The position numbers were made by a program, and so were the translations under genes. A stretch of DNA of 38,377 nt from contig JAAZBU010000021.1 in the NCBI GenBank assembly GCA_012513645.1, positions 1 through 38,377 on the forward strand. Reading direction: 5' to 3'. This stretch comes from Clostridiales bacterium. Lineage in GTDB: Bacteria > Bacillota > Clostridia > Christensenellales > Aristaeellaceae. The notes beneath the pieces are model-generated. The model was given only the letters and a program-made list of their open reading frames with translations. It had not been told where the DNA came from and did not search any database. Of this stretch, positions 7,671 through 17,101 are shown in pieces; within the stretch, counting starts at the first letter, position 1; each line of letters starts with the position of its first letter.

Positions 7671-9032
7671 CTAAATGGCATCCGCCAACAGAAAATCGGT
7701 CAGCTTCATGATGCGGATGCCATCCTCCGTATGGGAAACGTCGCTGTGCAGGGCGATGACGAGCTTTTGATGGCTGTCCTGGGTGCGGCGCAGGGCGGAG
7801 AACTCGCGCTGCCTGGTTTGCTCCGATTGCATGTGTTCGGTGACCTGCAGGTAGCGCTTCTGATTTGGCTTGGTCGCGACAAAATCCACCTCTTTGTCGC
7901 CGATTTTGCCGATGGCCACATCCCACCCTTGACGGAGCAATTCAAAGTATACAAGGTTTTCCAGCGCGTGGCCCCTGTCCATGTCACGAAAGCCCAGGAG
8001 GTAGTTGCGCAGCCCGAGGTCCACAATATAGTATTTGCCAAGTGTTCGCAAATACTCTTTTCCCTTGATGTCATAGCGCTTGACATCATAAAACACGTAC
8101 GCCTCCGTCAGCGCGGCGACATAGGCCTGAATGGTCTGCACCGCAGGGGAACCCTTGCGGGAGCGGTCATCCAACATGCCCTCGCTGACCAGCGTGTTGC
8201 CGATGGAGCGCATGGAGGTATTGCTGCCGATGCTGTCAGCCAGAAACAGGATGATCTTTCGCAGCAGCAGCGGGTCGGTTATTCGCCGCTGGCCCCGGCG
8301 GGCCTCCCGCTCCAGGATATCGCGCATGACCACGGTGGCGTAGATGCCGTCCAGCAGCGTCATGGCTTTTTCCTGATCAAGGCCCACATCAGCCAACCCC
8401 GGCATCCCGCCGAAGGTGAGGTAGGATTGTAACAGCTCCTCAGGCGTGTACTGTTCGCCTGCGCTGTTCGTGATGTGCTTGCGCGTACCCCCGGAGGGGC
8501 TTTCTCGCCGGGCAACCGTGTAGCCGTGGAAATACAGAAACTCCTGAAAAGACAGCGGCAGCATGTTGATTTCGACATGCCGCCCGGCCAGGTAGGTGGA
8601 GAACTCGCCGGACAACAGATGCGCGTTGGAACCGGTGATGTAGATGTCGCAGTCTGTATCTACGCGCAGGGAGTTGACCGCGTCCTGCCAGGCCGGGATC
8701 AGCTGGATTTCATCAAAGAACAGGTAGGCACGCTTGCCCTGCGGCAATAGGCCTTGCACATGCTGATACAGCGCGGCGGCATCCATGCTGCGGTATTGCA
8801 TGGATTCAAAATTGAGCTCAATGATCTGATCATCTGCTATGTTTTGTTCGCGCAAATGCTGCGCCATCAATTTCATCAGGCTTGATTTGCCGCAGCGGCG
8901 AATGCCTGTCACGATTTTGACTGGCTCGGTATCCTGAAATGCAACCAATCTGTTGAGGTACAGATCGCGCCGCTTGAGCGCTGACTTGCCGGAGGCCACA
9001 ACATCACCTTCTTTCGATATAGAGAATAACAC
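7671..9032 (-). CDS. ATP-binding protein (AAA_14 + DUF4143 type)
   Basis: VKIVTGIRRCGKSSLMKLM Walker A, RAYLFFDEIQLIPAWQDAVNSLR Walker B, ITGSNAHLLSGEFSTYLAGRHVEINMLPLSFQEF, C-terminal nuclease-fold-like VDFVATKPNQKRYLQV. Confidence 0.9.
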   Translation of the reverse strand: MLFSISKEGDVVASGKSALKRRDLYLNRLVAFQDTEPVKIVTGIRRCGKSSLMKLMAQHLREQNIADDQIIELNFESMQYRSMDAAALYQHVQGLLPQGKRAYLFFDEIQLIPAWQDAVNSLRVDTDCDIYITGSNAHLLSGEFSTYLAGRHVEINMLPLSFQEFLYFHGYTVARRESPSGGTRKHITNSAGEQYTPEELLQSYLTFGGMPGLADVGLDQEKAMTLLDGIYATVVMRDILEREARRGQRRITDPLLLRKIILFLADSIGSNTSMRSIGNTLVSEGMLDDRSRKGSPAVQTIQAYVAALTEAYVFYDVKRYDIKGKEYLRTLGKYYIVDLGLRNYLLGFRDMDRGHALENLVYFELLRQGWDVAIGKIGDKEVDFVATKPNQKRYLQVTEHMQSEQTRQREFSALRRTQDSHQKLVIALHSDVSHTEDGIRIMKLTDFLLADAI

Positions 9033-9042
9033 AAAAATTGAA

Positions 9043-9084
9043 AAAATAAAAGTTTGTAGTATTCATGTTACAAACTTTTATTTT
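9043..9084. repeat. 16-bp perfect inverted repeat (10-nt spacer) upstream of the DUF4143 ATPase
   Basis: AAAATAAAAGTTTGTA-gtattcatgt-TACAAACTTTTATTTT. Confidence 0.85.
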
Positions 9085-9170
9085 CGGAAGATTTGTCACC
9101 TGGAGTGAAGAAGCCTTATCGCGCGTCCGTTTGGGCTGGTGCGAACTGCGCTCAGCTTACAGAACCGGGG

Positions 9171-10232
9171 TCAGCCCACCACGGCCTTGTGCACATACGG
9201 GCTGGTATACGCTTTGAGCAGCGCGCCGTAGCTGAAGCCGAACGTCACCACATCGCCCACCTCATAGCCTGAGGCGGCAGTCAGGTCCACAATCAGGTGG
9301 TCGCTGGAGGCGCCCAGCACCTGGATGCGCACATCCCGCGGGGTGAGGCCGTCCACGTCAATATCCTGCCGGCCGATCAGCACAATGCCCCGGCGCATAG
9401 GCCCCAGGTCCGGGAAGGACACCCGCTCGCCAAAGGCATTGGGGCCGGGGGAGCCGATGGGCCGGGACGGCTTGGTCTGCACCTCGCCCAGCACGGCATG
9501 GAGGGTGAATGCGTCCCGGTGCAAAAAGTCAAAGGCTTCGCCGGTGGCGGTGTCGCTGCCCAGCAGCATGCTTTCGCCGATGCGCAGGTGGTTGATGCCG
9601 GCGGGCACTTTCCCTTGCAGCAGCAGGCCCACGGTGCTTGAGTTGCCGCCCGATACCAAGGGGATGGGCAGGTCCAGCTCCCGGCGCAGCCAGGCGGCGA
9701 TCTCCACCAGGCGGCCCAGGTTGTCTTCCTGCGGGATGATGCCGCCAAAGCAGGTGAGGTTGACGCCCACGCCGTGCAGCGTGAGGCCGGGGGTATCCTT
9801 GACGGCACTGGCCGCGCGCAGGATCCCCTCGCGGTCGGTGTACATCAGCCCCTCGCGCAGGTCGCCCAGGTCCACCATCAGGATAACTTTGTGCTGCCTT
9901 TGCAGCGCCTGCGCCGCCTCGCCCAGGGCATGGATGGTGAGGATTTCGCTTTGCAGGCTGATGTCAGCATGCTGCACGATATCCCGTGCCTGGGCGGGAT
10001 CGCCGATGCGCAGCAGCAGCTTGGGCTTGGCTGTGTTGATGCGTGCCAGGTTTTGCAGGCGGCTGTCGGCAAAGCCGTCGGCGATGTCCGCCAGCGCGGC
10101 CACGATATCGGGCTGCGCGCCCACGCACTTGGTGACGGCGTAGTACTGGATGCCCGCCTTGCGGCACAGGCCGGCCAGATGGGCCGCGTTCTCGCGCAGC
10201 TTGCCCAAATCAGCCTGAATCATGGGATACAT
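9171..10232 (-). CDS. orr: Ornithine racemase (alanine racemase-fold PLP enzyme)
   Basis: MYPMIQADLGKLRENAAHLAGLCRKAGIQYYAVTKCVGAQPDIV...; GVGVNLTCFGGIIP; VSGGNSSTVGLL; last gene of the ornithine operon. Confidence 0.88.
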   Translation of the reverse strand: MYPMIQADLGKLRENAAHLAGLCRKAGIQYYAVTKCVGAQPDIVAALADIADGFADSRLQNLARINTAKPKLLLRIGDPAQARDIVQHADISLQSEILTIHALGEAAQALQRQHKVILMVDLGDLREGLMYTDREGILRAASAVKDTPGLTLHGVGVNLTCFGGIIPQEDNLGRLVEIAAWLRRELDLPIPLVSGGNSSTVGLLLQGKVPAGINHLRIGESMLLGSDTATGEAFDFLHRDAFTLHAVLGEVQTKPSRPIGSPGPNAFGERVSFPDLGPMRRGIVLIGRQDIDVDGLTPRDVRIQVLGASSDHLIVDLTAASGYEVGDVVTFGFSYGALLKAYTSPYVHKAVVG

Positions 10233-10243
10233 GGCGCCCTCCT

Positions 10244-11620
10244 TCACGGTTGTGCAAGAAAACTATGCTGCATCAGGGCCATGGCCGCCTGCGGGTGCTT
10301 GCGGCTGAGTACGCCCAGCGAGGCCATGATGTAGTGATGGTCGGTAAGCAGTTCTGCCTCCCCCGGCTTGGGGTAGAGCCACTTGCGCTGGGCGTTCATA
10401 TCGCGCAGCTGCGCCATGACGCGCTCCCTGCCGGGCAGGCGGGTCAGCGCGCCGCCGGTGGCGATGAGGTATTGAAGCTGCGTCAGGTCCTTGCCCTCGG
10501 CGATCTGCTGGCGGCCGCCCGGCAAAAATACGCTGCGGATGCTGCCCGCGTGCCGCCGCAGCGCCGTCAGCCCGGCCTCCAGCGCCAGGCGCTCGGCCAG
10601 CGCCTCCTGCTCGGGGGTGCGGGGGATGGGCTGCCAATCGGCCATCAGTGCCCGGGTGTCCGTGCCCAGCTCCCGGTCCAGCCGGTCCGTGCCCAGGGCA
10701 TCCAGCAGGTGAGCGGCGTTGATATACAGGCCCAGGTCGCCCTCCACGGTGCGCAGGTACAGGGGCTCGGGCCTGGTCTGTATGCGGGCGATCTCCTCGG
10801 ATTCCTCGCAGGCGCTGTGCACGTCGGTGGTGGCGCCGCCGATGTCGATGACGGCCAGGTTGCCCAGGCTGCCGTGCATCAGGCGCGCCATCTCCATCAC
10901 CGCGCCCGGGGTGGGCATCAGCGGCTGGGTCACCATATCGTACACATGGCGCATGCCCGGCGCCTTGACGATGTGGCGCTCAAACAGCATCTGGATGTGG
11001 CGGCGGGCGGGCTCGATGTTCAGGTCATCCAGCCGGGGGTAGACATTGTCGCAGATGGCAATCTCAAGCCCCGCTTGTTCAAACAGCGCGCGCACCTCGC
11101 CTTGGTTTTGCACGTTGCCGGCGTACAGCGTGGGGATGTCCTGCATGCCCAGCGCGGCAATGGCCCGGGCGTTATATAGCGCGGTGTCCCGCTCGCCATA
11201 GTCGGTGCCGCCGGCCAGCAGGATGAGGTTAGGATGCAGTTCACGCAGGGCCTCAAGGTCGCTCTCGCGCAGCATGCCCGCCGTCACCTGGCGCACCACG
11301 GCCCCCGCGCCCAGCGCGGCCGCCTGGGCCGCGCGCACGGTCATGTCGTACACCAGGCCGTGCACGCTCATCTTGAGGCCGCCTGCGGCCGAGCTGGTGG
11401 CGAACAGGTCGGTGTATTGCAGCTCCTGCGCGCCCAAAGCGGCCTTCAGGTCGTCAATGGCGGCCTGAAGGCCCAGGCGCACATCGCCCTGGGCCACGCT
11501 GGTGGCGGCGCTTCCCTGGCCGATGAAGCGGGGGCTGTCCCCGTGCAGGCCGTCAAAGGCGTTAACCAGCGTGGTTGTGGAGCCGATTTCGGCCACCAGG
11601 GCATCGATGCGCAGCGTCAC
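10244..11620 (-). CDS. GlmL/MutL-like ornithine-degradation protein (ASKHA ATPase-like)
   Basis: VAEIGSTTTLVNAFDGL, NLAVIDIGGATTDVHS, LLAGGTDYGE; position between oraE and orr. Confidence 0.88.
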   Translation of the reverse strand: MTLRIDALVAEIGSTTTLVNAFDGLHGDSPRFIGQGSAATSVAQGDVRLGLQAAIDDLKAALGAQELQYTDLFATSSAAGGLKMSVHGLVYDMTVRAAQAAALGAGAVVRQVTAGMLRESDLEALRELHPNLILLAGGTDYGERDTALYNARAIAALGMQDIPTLYAGNVQNQGEVRALFEQAGLEIAICDNVYPRLDDLNIEPARRHIQMLFERHIVKAPGMRHVYDMVTQPLMPTPGAVMEMARLMHGSLGNLAVIDIGGATTDVHSACEESEEIARIQTRPEPLYLRTVEGDLGLYINAAHLLDALGTDRLDRELGTDTRALMADWQPIPRTPEQEALAERLALEAGLTALRRHAGSIRSVFLPGGRQQIAEGKDLTQLQYLIATGGALTRLPGRERVMAQLRDMNAQRKWLYPKPGEAELLTDHHYIMASLGVLSRKHPQAAMALMQHSFLAQP

Positions 11621-13833
11621 TGCTGCCGGGCCCGGCGCTTTTTAACCAGCGCGGTGGCGACATGGATGCCCTTGCTGCCGCGGCCAAAGCCCTCGTCGGC
11701 CCCGGCCTCGCGCGCCAGTTCAGGCGTCACCTGTGTGCCGCCGGCCAGGAAAATCACCCGGTCGCGCACGCCCATCTCCCGCGCCAGGCGGTCGATGAGG
11801 GCGATGTTTTTGTAGTGGATGTTGTCGTGGCTGATGATGGTGCTAGCCAGAATGCCGTCGGCATTCAGCTCGATGGCCGCGCCCACCAACTTTTCGGGCG
11901 GCACGCTGGTGCCCAGGTAGTGCACCTCTATGCCGTACTTCTCGATGCCGCCGTGCTTGATGTCGATGATCTCGCGCAGGCCGACGGAGTGCTCGTCGTT
12001 GCCCACGGTGCCGGCCACCACGCGCAGGGGCCGCTGCTCGATATCCTGGCGCAGCTCATCCTCGCTCAGGGTGTCGGGCGGCTTGGGCACCACCAGCTCG
12101 TTCACGTTGAGGGCAAAGGGCACATGCCCCTTCATCTCGATGCGCGTGCCTTCATGCGGGTGCATGACCTCGCGGGAGATCACCTCGCAATCCGTCAGCC
12201 CCATGCGCCGGCCGGTCTCCAGCGCCGCGGCCTCGGCCAGGGGGGCCTCCACCGGGAAAAACAGGTTGAGGTGCACCAGCCCATCGGCCAGCCACTCCAT
12301 CTCGGGCTTCAATTGCCCGGCGCCCGGCTGGCGGAAGGCCTCGTTCTCGGCCATGCGCACGTGCACATTGTCCTCCTCGTCCAGCTCGTCGATGAACTGG
12401 ATGAGCTCGGGCCTTTCCAGCGTGCAGCCGCCGATGAGGCTGGCCGGGTCCTCCTGGGCGGCTTCATCGTACTGGGCCACGTTGTTGTAGCCGAAGTGGG
12501 CGGTGACAGGCGCCATGTAATCGGCAGCGCGCTTGATCACCGTGCCGGCGCCGATGCCGCCGTCAGCGCGGCGCACAATGCCGTCGCCGTTGCGCTCGGG
12601 GTACAGCCCGCTGTCTACAAAGAAGCCGGCCTCCACCGCGGCGAAGTAGCCGCCGGCGGCCAGCATGTCCTCCAGAAACAGCACCGCGCGCTCCTTGAGC
12701 TCGCGCGCCTTGTCGCGCAGGTAGCCCTCGTCCTTGAGGCCCACCATGTCCATCAGGCCGTCCAGGCCCACATAGGTCTGCTTGGCGGTGTCGCAGGCTT
12801 CAATATTATAGATGTGCCAGGGCACGTTGCGCCCCTCGTCGGGGGTGATGGTGCTCTGGATGTCGGCGCTGGTCAGCTTTGAGATCAGCATGTTGAGCAC
12901 ATGGGTCACCGTGGCCTCGCGGGTGGAGGACTCGATGTACTTGGTGTTCATCTGCGCGCGCATGCGAAAGCCGGGGAACAGTTCGCGCAGCGCCACGGCG
13001 TAGGGCAGATCGGTGTGTACGCAGGGGGCGGGAGTGGCGGTGGGCGGCACGGTGCTCAAACAGATGAGGTCGCGCGGCACGCCGCACCCCAGGGAGAATT
13101 GGGCGTTGATGGCGTGCTGCACCATGAGCTCGGGCATCACCTTCCAGGCGTCGCGCGCGGTGGCGTTGGCGTTGTGCGCGCCGTCTATCTGGGCCATCTG
13201 GCTCCAGGCGATCAGGCGCTTGGATTCGCAGGCGTCCACAAAGCTGCGCACCATGTTGATGTTGCGGTAGATGACGTTGTACTGCGGGTCCTGATGGCAG
13301 CCGTTGACGCCCTCCTCGGCGAACATCACGGCGATGTCGGGCCCGGCCACGCCGGATACATAGCTGTGGTAGTTGATGGGGCGGCCCACCTCGTCCTCGA
13401 TGAGGTCCAGCGCCTTGCGCTGGGCGCGCACCTGCTTGCGGCTGATGGCTACGCCGCCGATGCCCTGGGGCGTGCCCTCGATCAGGCCGTCGATGTGGCT
13501 CTGCCCGGCGGTGCGGATGACCATGATGTGGTCGGCCCCGTGGTGGGCGGCCATACGCATGCGGCGGATATCATCCTCAAACCGGCCCGAGGCGATCTCG
13601 GTGGTGATGACCGGCAGGGGCTGGGGGTCGATGTTTTCAAAGTTGTGCGCGGGCGGCAGGGGCACCGAGGCCTTTAAAGGCTGGGAGCAATCCTGATAGG
13701 TGAAGGGGCCCATTTTGAGGCCGGGCACGGGCTTGCGCCAGGTCCAGCCGCGGCGGCGGGGGCGGTACTGATCCAGGTCCTTCAAAATCTCGCGGATGTC
13801 GATCTGCTGATCGGGCTTTAACTGATAGCTCAT
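11617..13833 (-). CDS. oraE: D-ornithine 4,5-aminomutase, large (E/beta) subunit, adenosylcobalamin- and PLP-dependent
   Basis: 738 aa; DIREILKDLDQYRPRRRGWTWRKP...; cobalamin-binding DxHxxG motif as DEHSVG; paired with oraS. Confidence 0.93.
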   Translation of the reverse strand: MSYQLKPDQQIDIREILKDLDQYRPRRRGWTWRKPVPGLKMGPFTYQDCSQPLKASVPLPPAHNFENIDPQPLPVITTEIASGRFEDDIRRMRMAAHHGADHIMVIRTAGQSHIDGLIEGTPQGIGGVAISRKQVRAQRKALDLIEDEVGRPINYHSYVSGVAGPDIAVMFAEEGVNGCHQDPQYNVIYRNINMVRSFVDACESKRLIAWSQMAQIDGAHNANATARDAWKVMPELMVQHAINAQFSLGCGVPRDLICLSTVPPTATPAPCVHTDLPYAVALRELFPGFRMRAQMNTKYIESSTREATVTHVLNMLISKLTSADIQSTITPDEGRNVPWHIYNIEACDTAKQTYVGLDGLMDMVGLKDEGYLRDKARELKERAVLFLEDMLAAGGYFAAVEAGFFVDSGLYPERNGDGIVRRADGGIGAGTVIKRAADYMAPVTAHFGYNNVAQYDEAAQEDPASLIGGCTLERPELIQFIDELDEEDNVHVRMAENEAFRQPGAGQLKPEMEWLADGLVHLNLFFPVEAPLAEAAALETGRRMGLTDCEVISREVMHPHEGTRIEMKGHVPFALNVNELVVPKPPDTLSEDELRQDIEQRPLRVVAGTVGNDEHSVGLREIIDIKHGGIEKYGIEVHYLGTSVPPEKLVGAAIELNADGILASTIISHDNIHYKNIALIDRLAREMGVRDRVIFLAGGTQVTPELAREAGADEGFGRGSKGIHVATALVKKRRARQQ

Positions 13834-14195
13834 TTTGCCCCCTCCTGAAAGAGTGCGGCCGCCTCGTCCAGCAGCTCGCCCCGGCTGAGCGCCAGGCCGG
13901 CTTCCCGCAGGGGCAGCCCGCGCTCGCGGCTCAACTTGTACACCACATGGCCCGCGCCGTGGCTGAGCAGCCCGCGGTCCAGGCAGGCGTCGGCAATGGC
14001 CTTGGCCTCCAGCGAGTTAAAGCCCATGCGCAGCAGCACGCTGCGCTCGATGGCCGGGCTGGTGTTTTCGCGGCCGGCCTGCAACAGCGGGTCGGTCAGC
14101 TGCTCCACCAGACTCCAGAAGCGCTGGTGCAGCTGCTCGTCGCTCAGGCCCTTCAAATGCGCGCCGCGCTGGGCGTAGTCGTCCGTGCGTTTCAT
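13830..14195 (-). CDS. oraS: D-ornithine 4,5-aminomutase, small (S/alpha) subunit
   Basis: 121 aa, RTDDYAQRGAHLKGLSDEQLHQRFWSLVEQLTDPLL; directly upstream of oraE with ATGA overlap. Confidence 0.9.
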   Translation of the reverse strand: MKRTDDYAQRGAHLKGLSDEQLHQRFWSLVEQLTDPLLQAGRENTSPAIERSVLLRMGFNSLEAKAIADACLDRGLLSHGAGHVVYKLSRERGLPLREAGLALSRGELLDEAAALFQEGAK

Positions 14196-15592
14196 GGCTC
14201 CTCCTCACAAGCGGCGCGTACAAAGGCTTGGTCCGCGCGCGTTTCATCCATCAGAAAGGCGATATCCTCCGGCCGCACCGGGCCCGGGAAGTGCTGGCGG
14301 GCGTTGCGGATCAGCGAGCGGCGCATCTGCCCAAGGTCGGCCGGCTGTGCTTCAATCAGCTCGGGCGACTGGGGCAGCACAATGCTTTGGCCGGGCGCCT
14401 CATCGCGGGGGTTGCCAAAGCGGATGTCGATGCCCCGGCTGCGGGCGAAGGCCAGTTGGGCGTTGTGGTGCTTGCCCGCGCCGGTGTACTCGGTCTCCTG
14501 CACCACGATGCATTGTTCGCTTGGCATCTGATGCGCCAGGCTGAAGGCGGCCGCCAGGCTGGTGTTGCCGGCGGGGCCGCGCTCCATGCCCTCCAGGCGG
14601 GACAGCGCCTCCGTCATGAAGAATACCTCGCCCTGGGACACCGTGTGGTAGCTATGCAGGTAGCGCAGCGGGCGGCCCGCGCTGCGCGGCACATCCGAGC
14701 GGTCGGGCCAGGTGCTGAACGGCATGCCGAAGCCCGTGTGCCCGGTGGTGAAGCTCTTGCGGTTGAACTGGCCGTCGCTGGCCATGTGCAGCCCATGTAG
14801 GCTGACGCTGGCCGCAGCTACCGGGGTATCACAGTTTTCCTTCAGCAGGCCGCGGGCGGTGCCGGTCAGGTTGCCGCCGCCGGCGTTGGTGGCGATCACC
14901 AGGTCGGGGTCGCGCCCCTCCCGCGCGCGGAACTGGCGGGCGATCTCCGCGCCCAAGGTTTCGATGCCCAGAATGGCATAGGGCGTGTACAGCGAGGCGT
15001 TGAAGTAGCCCGTGTCCTCCAGCAGCCGCAGGAAGACGTAGAACAGCTCCGGCCCTACCGTCAGCTGCAATACCTCGGCGCCAAAGGCCTCGCACTTGCG
15101 GGCCTTTTCCACAATTTCGGGCTGGCCCACGCCCTGGGAGTCAAAGCACTCCTGCACCACGATGCACCTGAGGCCGGCCTTGGCCGCGCAGCTGGCCACC
15201 GCAGCACCATAGTTGCCGCTGGTGGCGGTGACCACGCCCTTGTAGCCCATGCGGCGGGCCATCTCCACGCTGACGGCGGCACGCCGCGCCTTGAAGCTGC
15301 CTGAGGGGTTGCTGGCCTCATCCTTGACGAAGATGCGGGCGCCCATGCCGGGCGCGGCACAGGAGCCGGCCAGGGCGGTGATGTTTTTGAGCTCCACCAG
15401 CGGCGTGTTGCCGATGGCGTAGTCCCGCTGGATGGCTTCGATCTCCTGCAGGCTAAGGCCGGGGGCGGCCATCATGCCCTCGTAGTCAAAGGCGATGCCG
15501 CCCGATTCAAACCGGCTGTAATCCATGCCCACGGCGGCCTTCATGATCTCGGGCCGGCGGGCCATGACGGCCTGGTAGCTGTTGTCACGCAT
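14192..15592 (-). CDS. ortB: 2-amino-4-oxopentanoate thiolase subunit OrtB (PLP fold)
   Basis: MRDNSYQAVMARRPEIMKAAVGMDYSRFE..., FVKDEASNPSGSFKARRAAVSV PLP-lysine motif. Confidence 0.92.
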   Translation of the reverse strand: MRDNSYQAVMARRPEIMKAAVGMDYSRFESGGIAFDYEGMMAAPGLSLQEIEAIQRDYAIGNTPLVELKNITALAGSCAAPGMGARIFVKDEASNPSGSFKARRAAVSVEMARRMGYKGVVTATSGNYGAAVASCAAKAGLRCIVVQECFDSQGVGQPEIVEKARKCEAFGAEVLQLTVGPELFYVFLRLLEDTGYFNASLYTPYAILGIETLGAEIARQFRAREGRDPDLVIATNAGGGNLTGTARGLLKENCDTPVAAASVSLHGLHMASDGQFNRKSFTTGHTGFGMPFSTWPDRSDVPRSAGRPLRYLHSYHTVSQGEVFFMTEALSRLEGMERGPAGNTSLAAAFSLAHQMPSEQCIVVQETEYTGAGKHHNAQLAFARSRGIDIRFGNPRDEAPGQSIVLPQSPELIEAQPADLGQMRRSLIRNARQHFPGPVRPEDIAFLMDETRADQAFVRAACEEEP

Positions 15593-15890
15593 GATGGTCA
15601 CCTCCGTACAGGCGGTCCCACACCATATTGGCCACCTGACGCAGCTCGGGCACATTGTCGCCAAAGCTGTGGGAGTAGCTGAGCCCATCTTCGATCAGCG
15701 TGCCCTGGGCCAGGCGGCCTGCGGCGGTGCGCACGGTGACGGTGTCGCCTATCTGGGCATCCTGGGTCAGGTAGCCCTTGACCCACATCTCCAGCGGCAC
15801 CCGGGCCGTATCCTCGGGCACCTGGGGGGCGCGCTGCCCGGGGGCGAGCGCTACGCTGTGGATGCGCACCCAGTCTCCCTGCTTATACAT
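15585..15890 (-). CDS. ortA: 2-amino-4-oxopentanoate thiolase subunit OrtA
   Basis: MYKQGDWVRIHSVALAPGQRAPQVPEDTARVPLEMWVKGYLTQDAQIGDTVTVRT; upstream of ortB. Confidence 0.9.
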   Translation of the reverse strand: MYKQGDWVRIHSVALAPGQRAPQVPEDTARVPLEMWVKGYLTQDAQIGDTVTVRTAAGRLAQGTLIEDGLSYSHSFGDNVPELRQVANMVWDRLYGGDHHA

Positions 15891-16944
15891 CTGTTGTATC
15901 CCTCCCAAAGGCGATGGCGCGGTAGTCGCCCATCACGCATCGCGGCACGGGCATGTCCAGCATGGTTTTGAGGCCGGGAGCGGCCGCCACTACAAAGGGC
16001 AGCATGTTGCACGCCATGGCGATGGTGCCCAGGCCGCCGTCCACCTCGGGCTTGATGGCCATGCTGACGGGCGGCGTGCCGGTCAGGGTGACGTAGTCGC
16101 CCGTATCCACGCCGGCCAACTGCGGCTCGATCTGCTGGGGGTGCAGCAGGCTGATCTTTTCCTCGCCCTGCACAGTCGCCTGGGCGGTCATGTTGACGCC
16201 GGCGATGTGGCCCTTGGGCGCGAAGCCGTGGGGGCTTTTGCGGTCCACCTGGGTGACGATGGGCAGCATCTGCTGCTCAAACCCATCGTAGCGGATGCCC
16301 AGCGCGTCGCCGATCATGGCGGCCGACTCGGCAAAGCCCACATGCCCGGCCAGCGAGCCATCCTGCACGCCGCGGTCAAAGTCTTCCACCGTGATGCCGA
16401 TGCCCTGCTCCACCATGACGGCCTGGCCAAAGGGGCTGAGGCTGTTGATGCGCTCGCAGCGCACGTGCTCCACCCGCGTCATGCAGCCGGAGAGGAACAC
16501 GGCCAGCAGGTCCATCATCATGCCGGGGTTGATGCCCGTGCCCAGGATGCTGACGCCGTTTTCGCGCGCGGCGCGGTCCATCTGCTGCGCCATCTCGGGG
16601 GACTGGGCCTCTGGCCAGGCCATCTCCTCGGCGATGGTCAGCACGTTGACACCCGCCTGCACCACCTGCATGACCTTGGGGAATACCTCCTTGACAAAGG
16701 AGTTGGTGGCAATGACGCAGATGTCCGGCTTTTTAGAAAGCAGGGCAGCGATATCGCCCGTGACCGTTGCATCGGGCCGGGTACCCCGGGGGGTACCCAG
16801 CAGGGCATAGATGCTCTTGCCCTGCTTATCGGGGTGGGTGTCACACACGCCGATGATGTCTACGCCCTGCCGCCCCAGCAGCACGCGGGCGATGCCCGAG
16901 CCCATGGCCCCAAAGCCCCACAGGGCAACCTGTACGTTGCGCAT
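15883..16944 (-). CDS. ord: 2,4-diaminopentanoate dehydrogenase
   Basis: MRNVQVALWGFGAMGSGIARVLLGRQGVDIIGVCD Rossmann start; first gene of the ort/ora operon. Confidence 0.92.
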   Translation of the reverse strand: MRNVQVALWGFGAMGSGIARVLLGRQGVDIIGVCDTHPDKQGKSIYALLGTPRGTRPDATVTGDIAALLSKKPDICVIATNSFVKEVFPKVMQVVQAGVNVLTIAEEMAWPEAQSPEMAQQMDRAARENGVSILGTGINPGMMMDLLAVFLSGCMTRVEHVRCERINSLSPFGQAVMVEQGIGITVEDFDRGVQDGSLAGHVGFAESAAMIGDALGIRYDGFEQQMLPIVTQVDRKSPHGFAPKGHIAGVNMTAQATVQGEEKISLLHPQQIEPQLAGVDTGDYVTLTGTPPVSMAIKPEVDGGLGTIAMACNMLPFVVAAAPGLKTMLDMPVPRCVMGDYRAIAFGRDTTDV

Positions 16945-17041
16945 TCTTCTCTCCTTCTTTGCTGCCGGCGCGCAGCGAATCATGGCCCGCTGTCGCCCCT
17001 GCGATGTCGGAATCTTGCAGATATGGGGGAATACCGTTATG

Positions 17042-17070
17042 ATTTTATCATACTATTGCGCCGATGTATA
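17042..17070 (-). promoter_or_regulatory. Predicted ord operon promoter (-35 TATACA, 17-bp spacer, -10 TAAAAT)
   Basis: Minus-strand TATACA (17070-17065), 17 nt, TAAAAT (17047-17042); the -35 lies in the outer half-site of the operator. Confidence 0.55.
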
Positions 17071-17101
17071 GACGGGATGCATATACAGACCGCATATACA
17101 T
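17064..17101. promoter_or_regulatory. Candidate operator between ord and rocB-like gene (four ATGTATA/TATACAT-type half-sites)
   Basis: ATGTATAGACGGGATGCATATACAGACCGCATATACAT; same half-site order as the arcA palindrome, with 13- instead of 14-bp spacing. Confidence 0.6.

Noticed and set aside
9085-9170. Possible terminator downstream of orr
   Set aside because: No convincing GC hairpin followed by a T-run on the minus strand.
11575-12882. 435-aa plus-strand ORF
   Set aside because: Antisense to oraE, with no recognisable domain; GC-codon artefact.
16787-16806. GGGTACCCC-GG-GGGGTACCC inverted repeat (approximate position)
   Set aside because: Lies inside ord coding sequence and is explained by Gly/Thr/Pro/Arg codons (LLGTPRGTRPD); no independent support for function.
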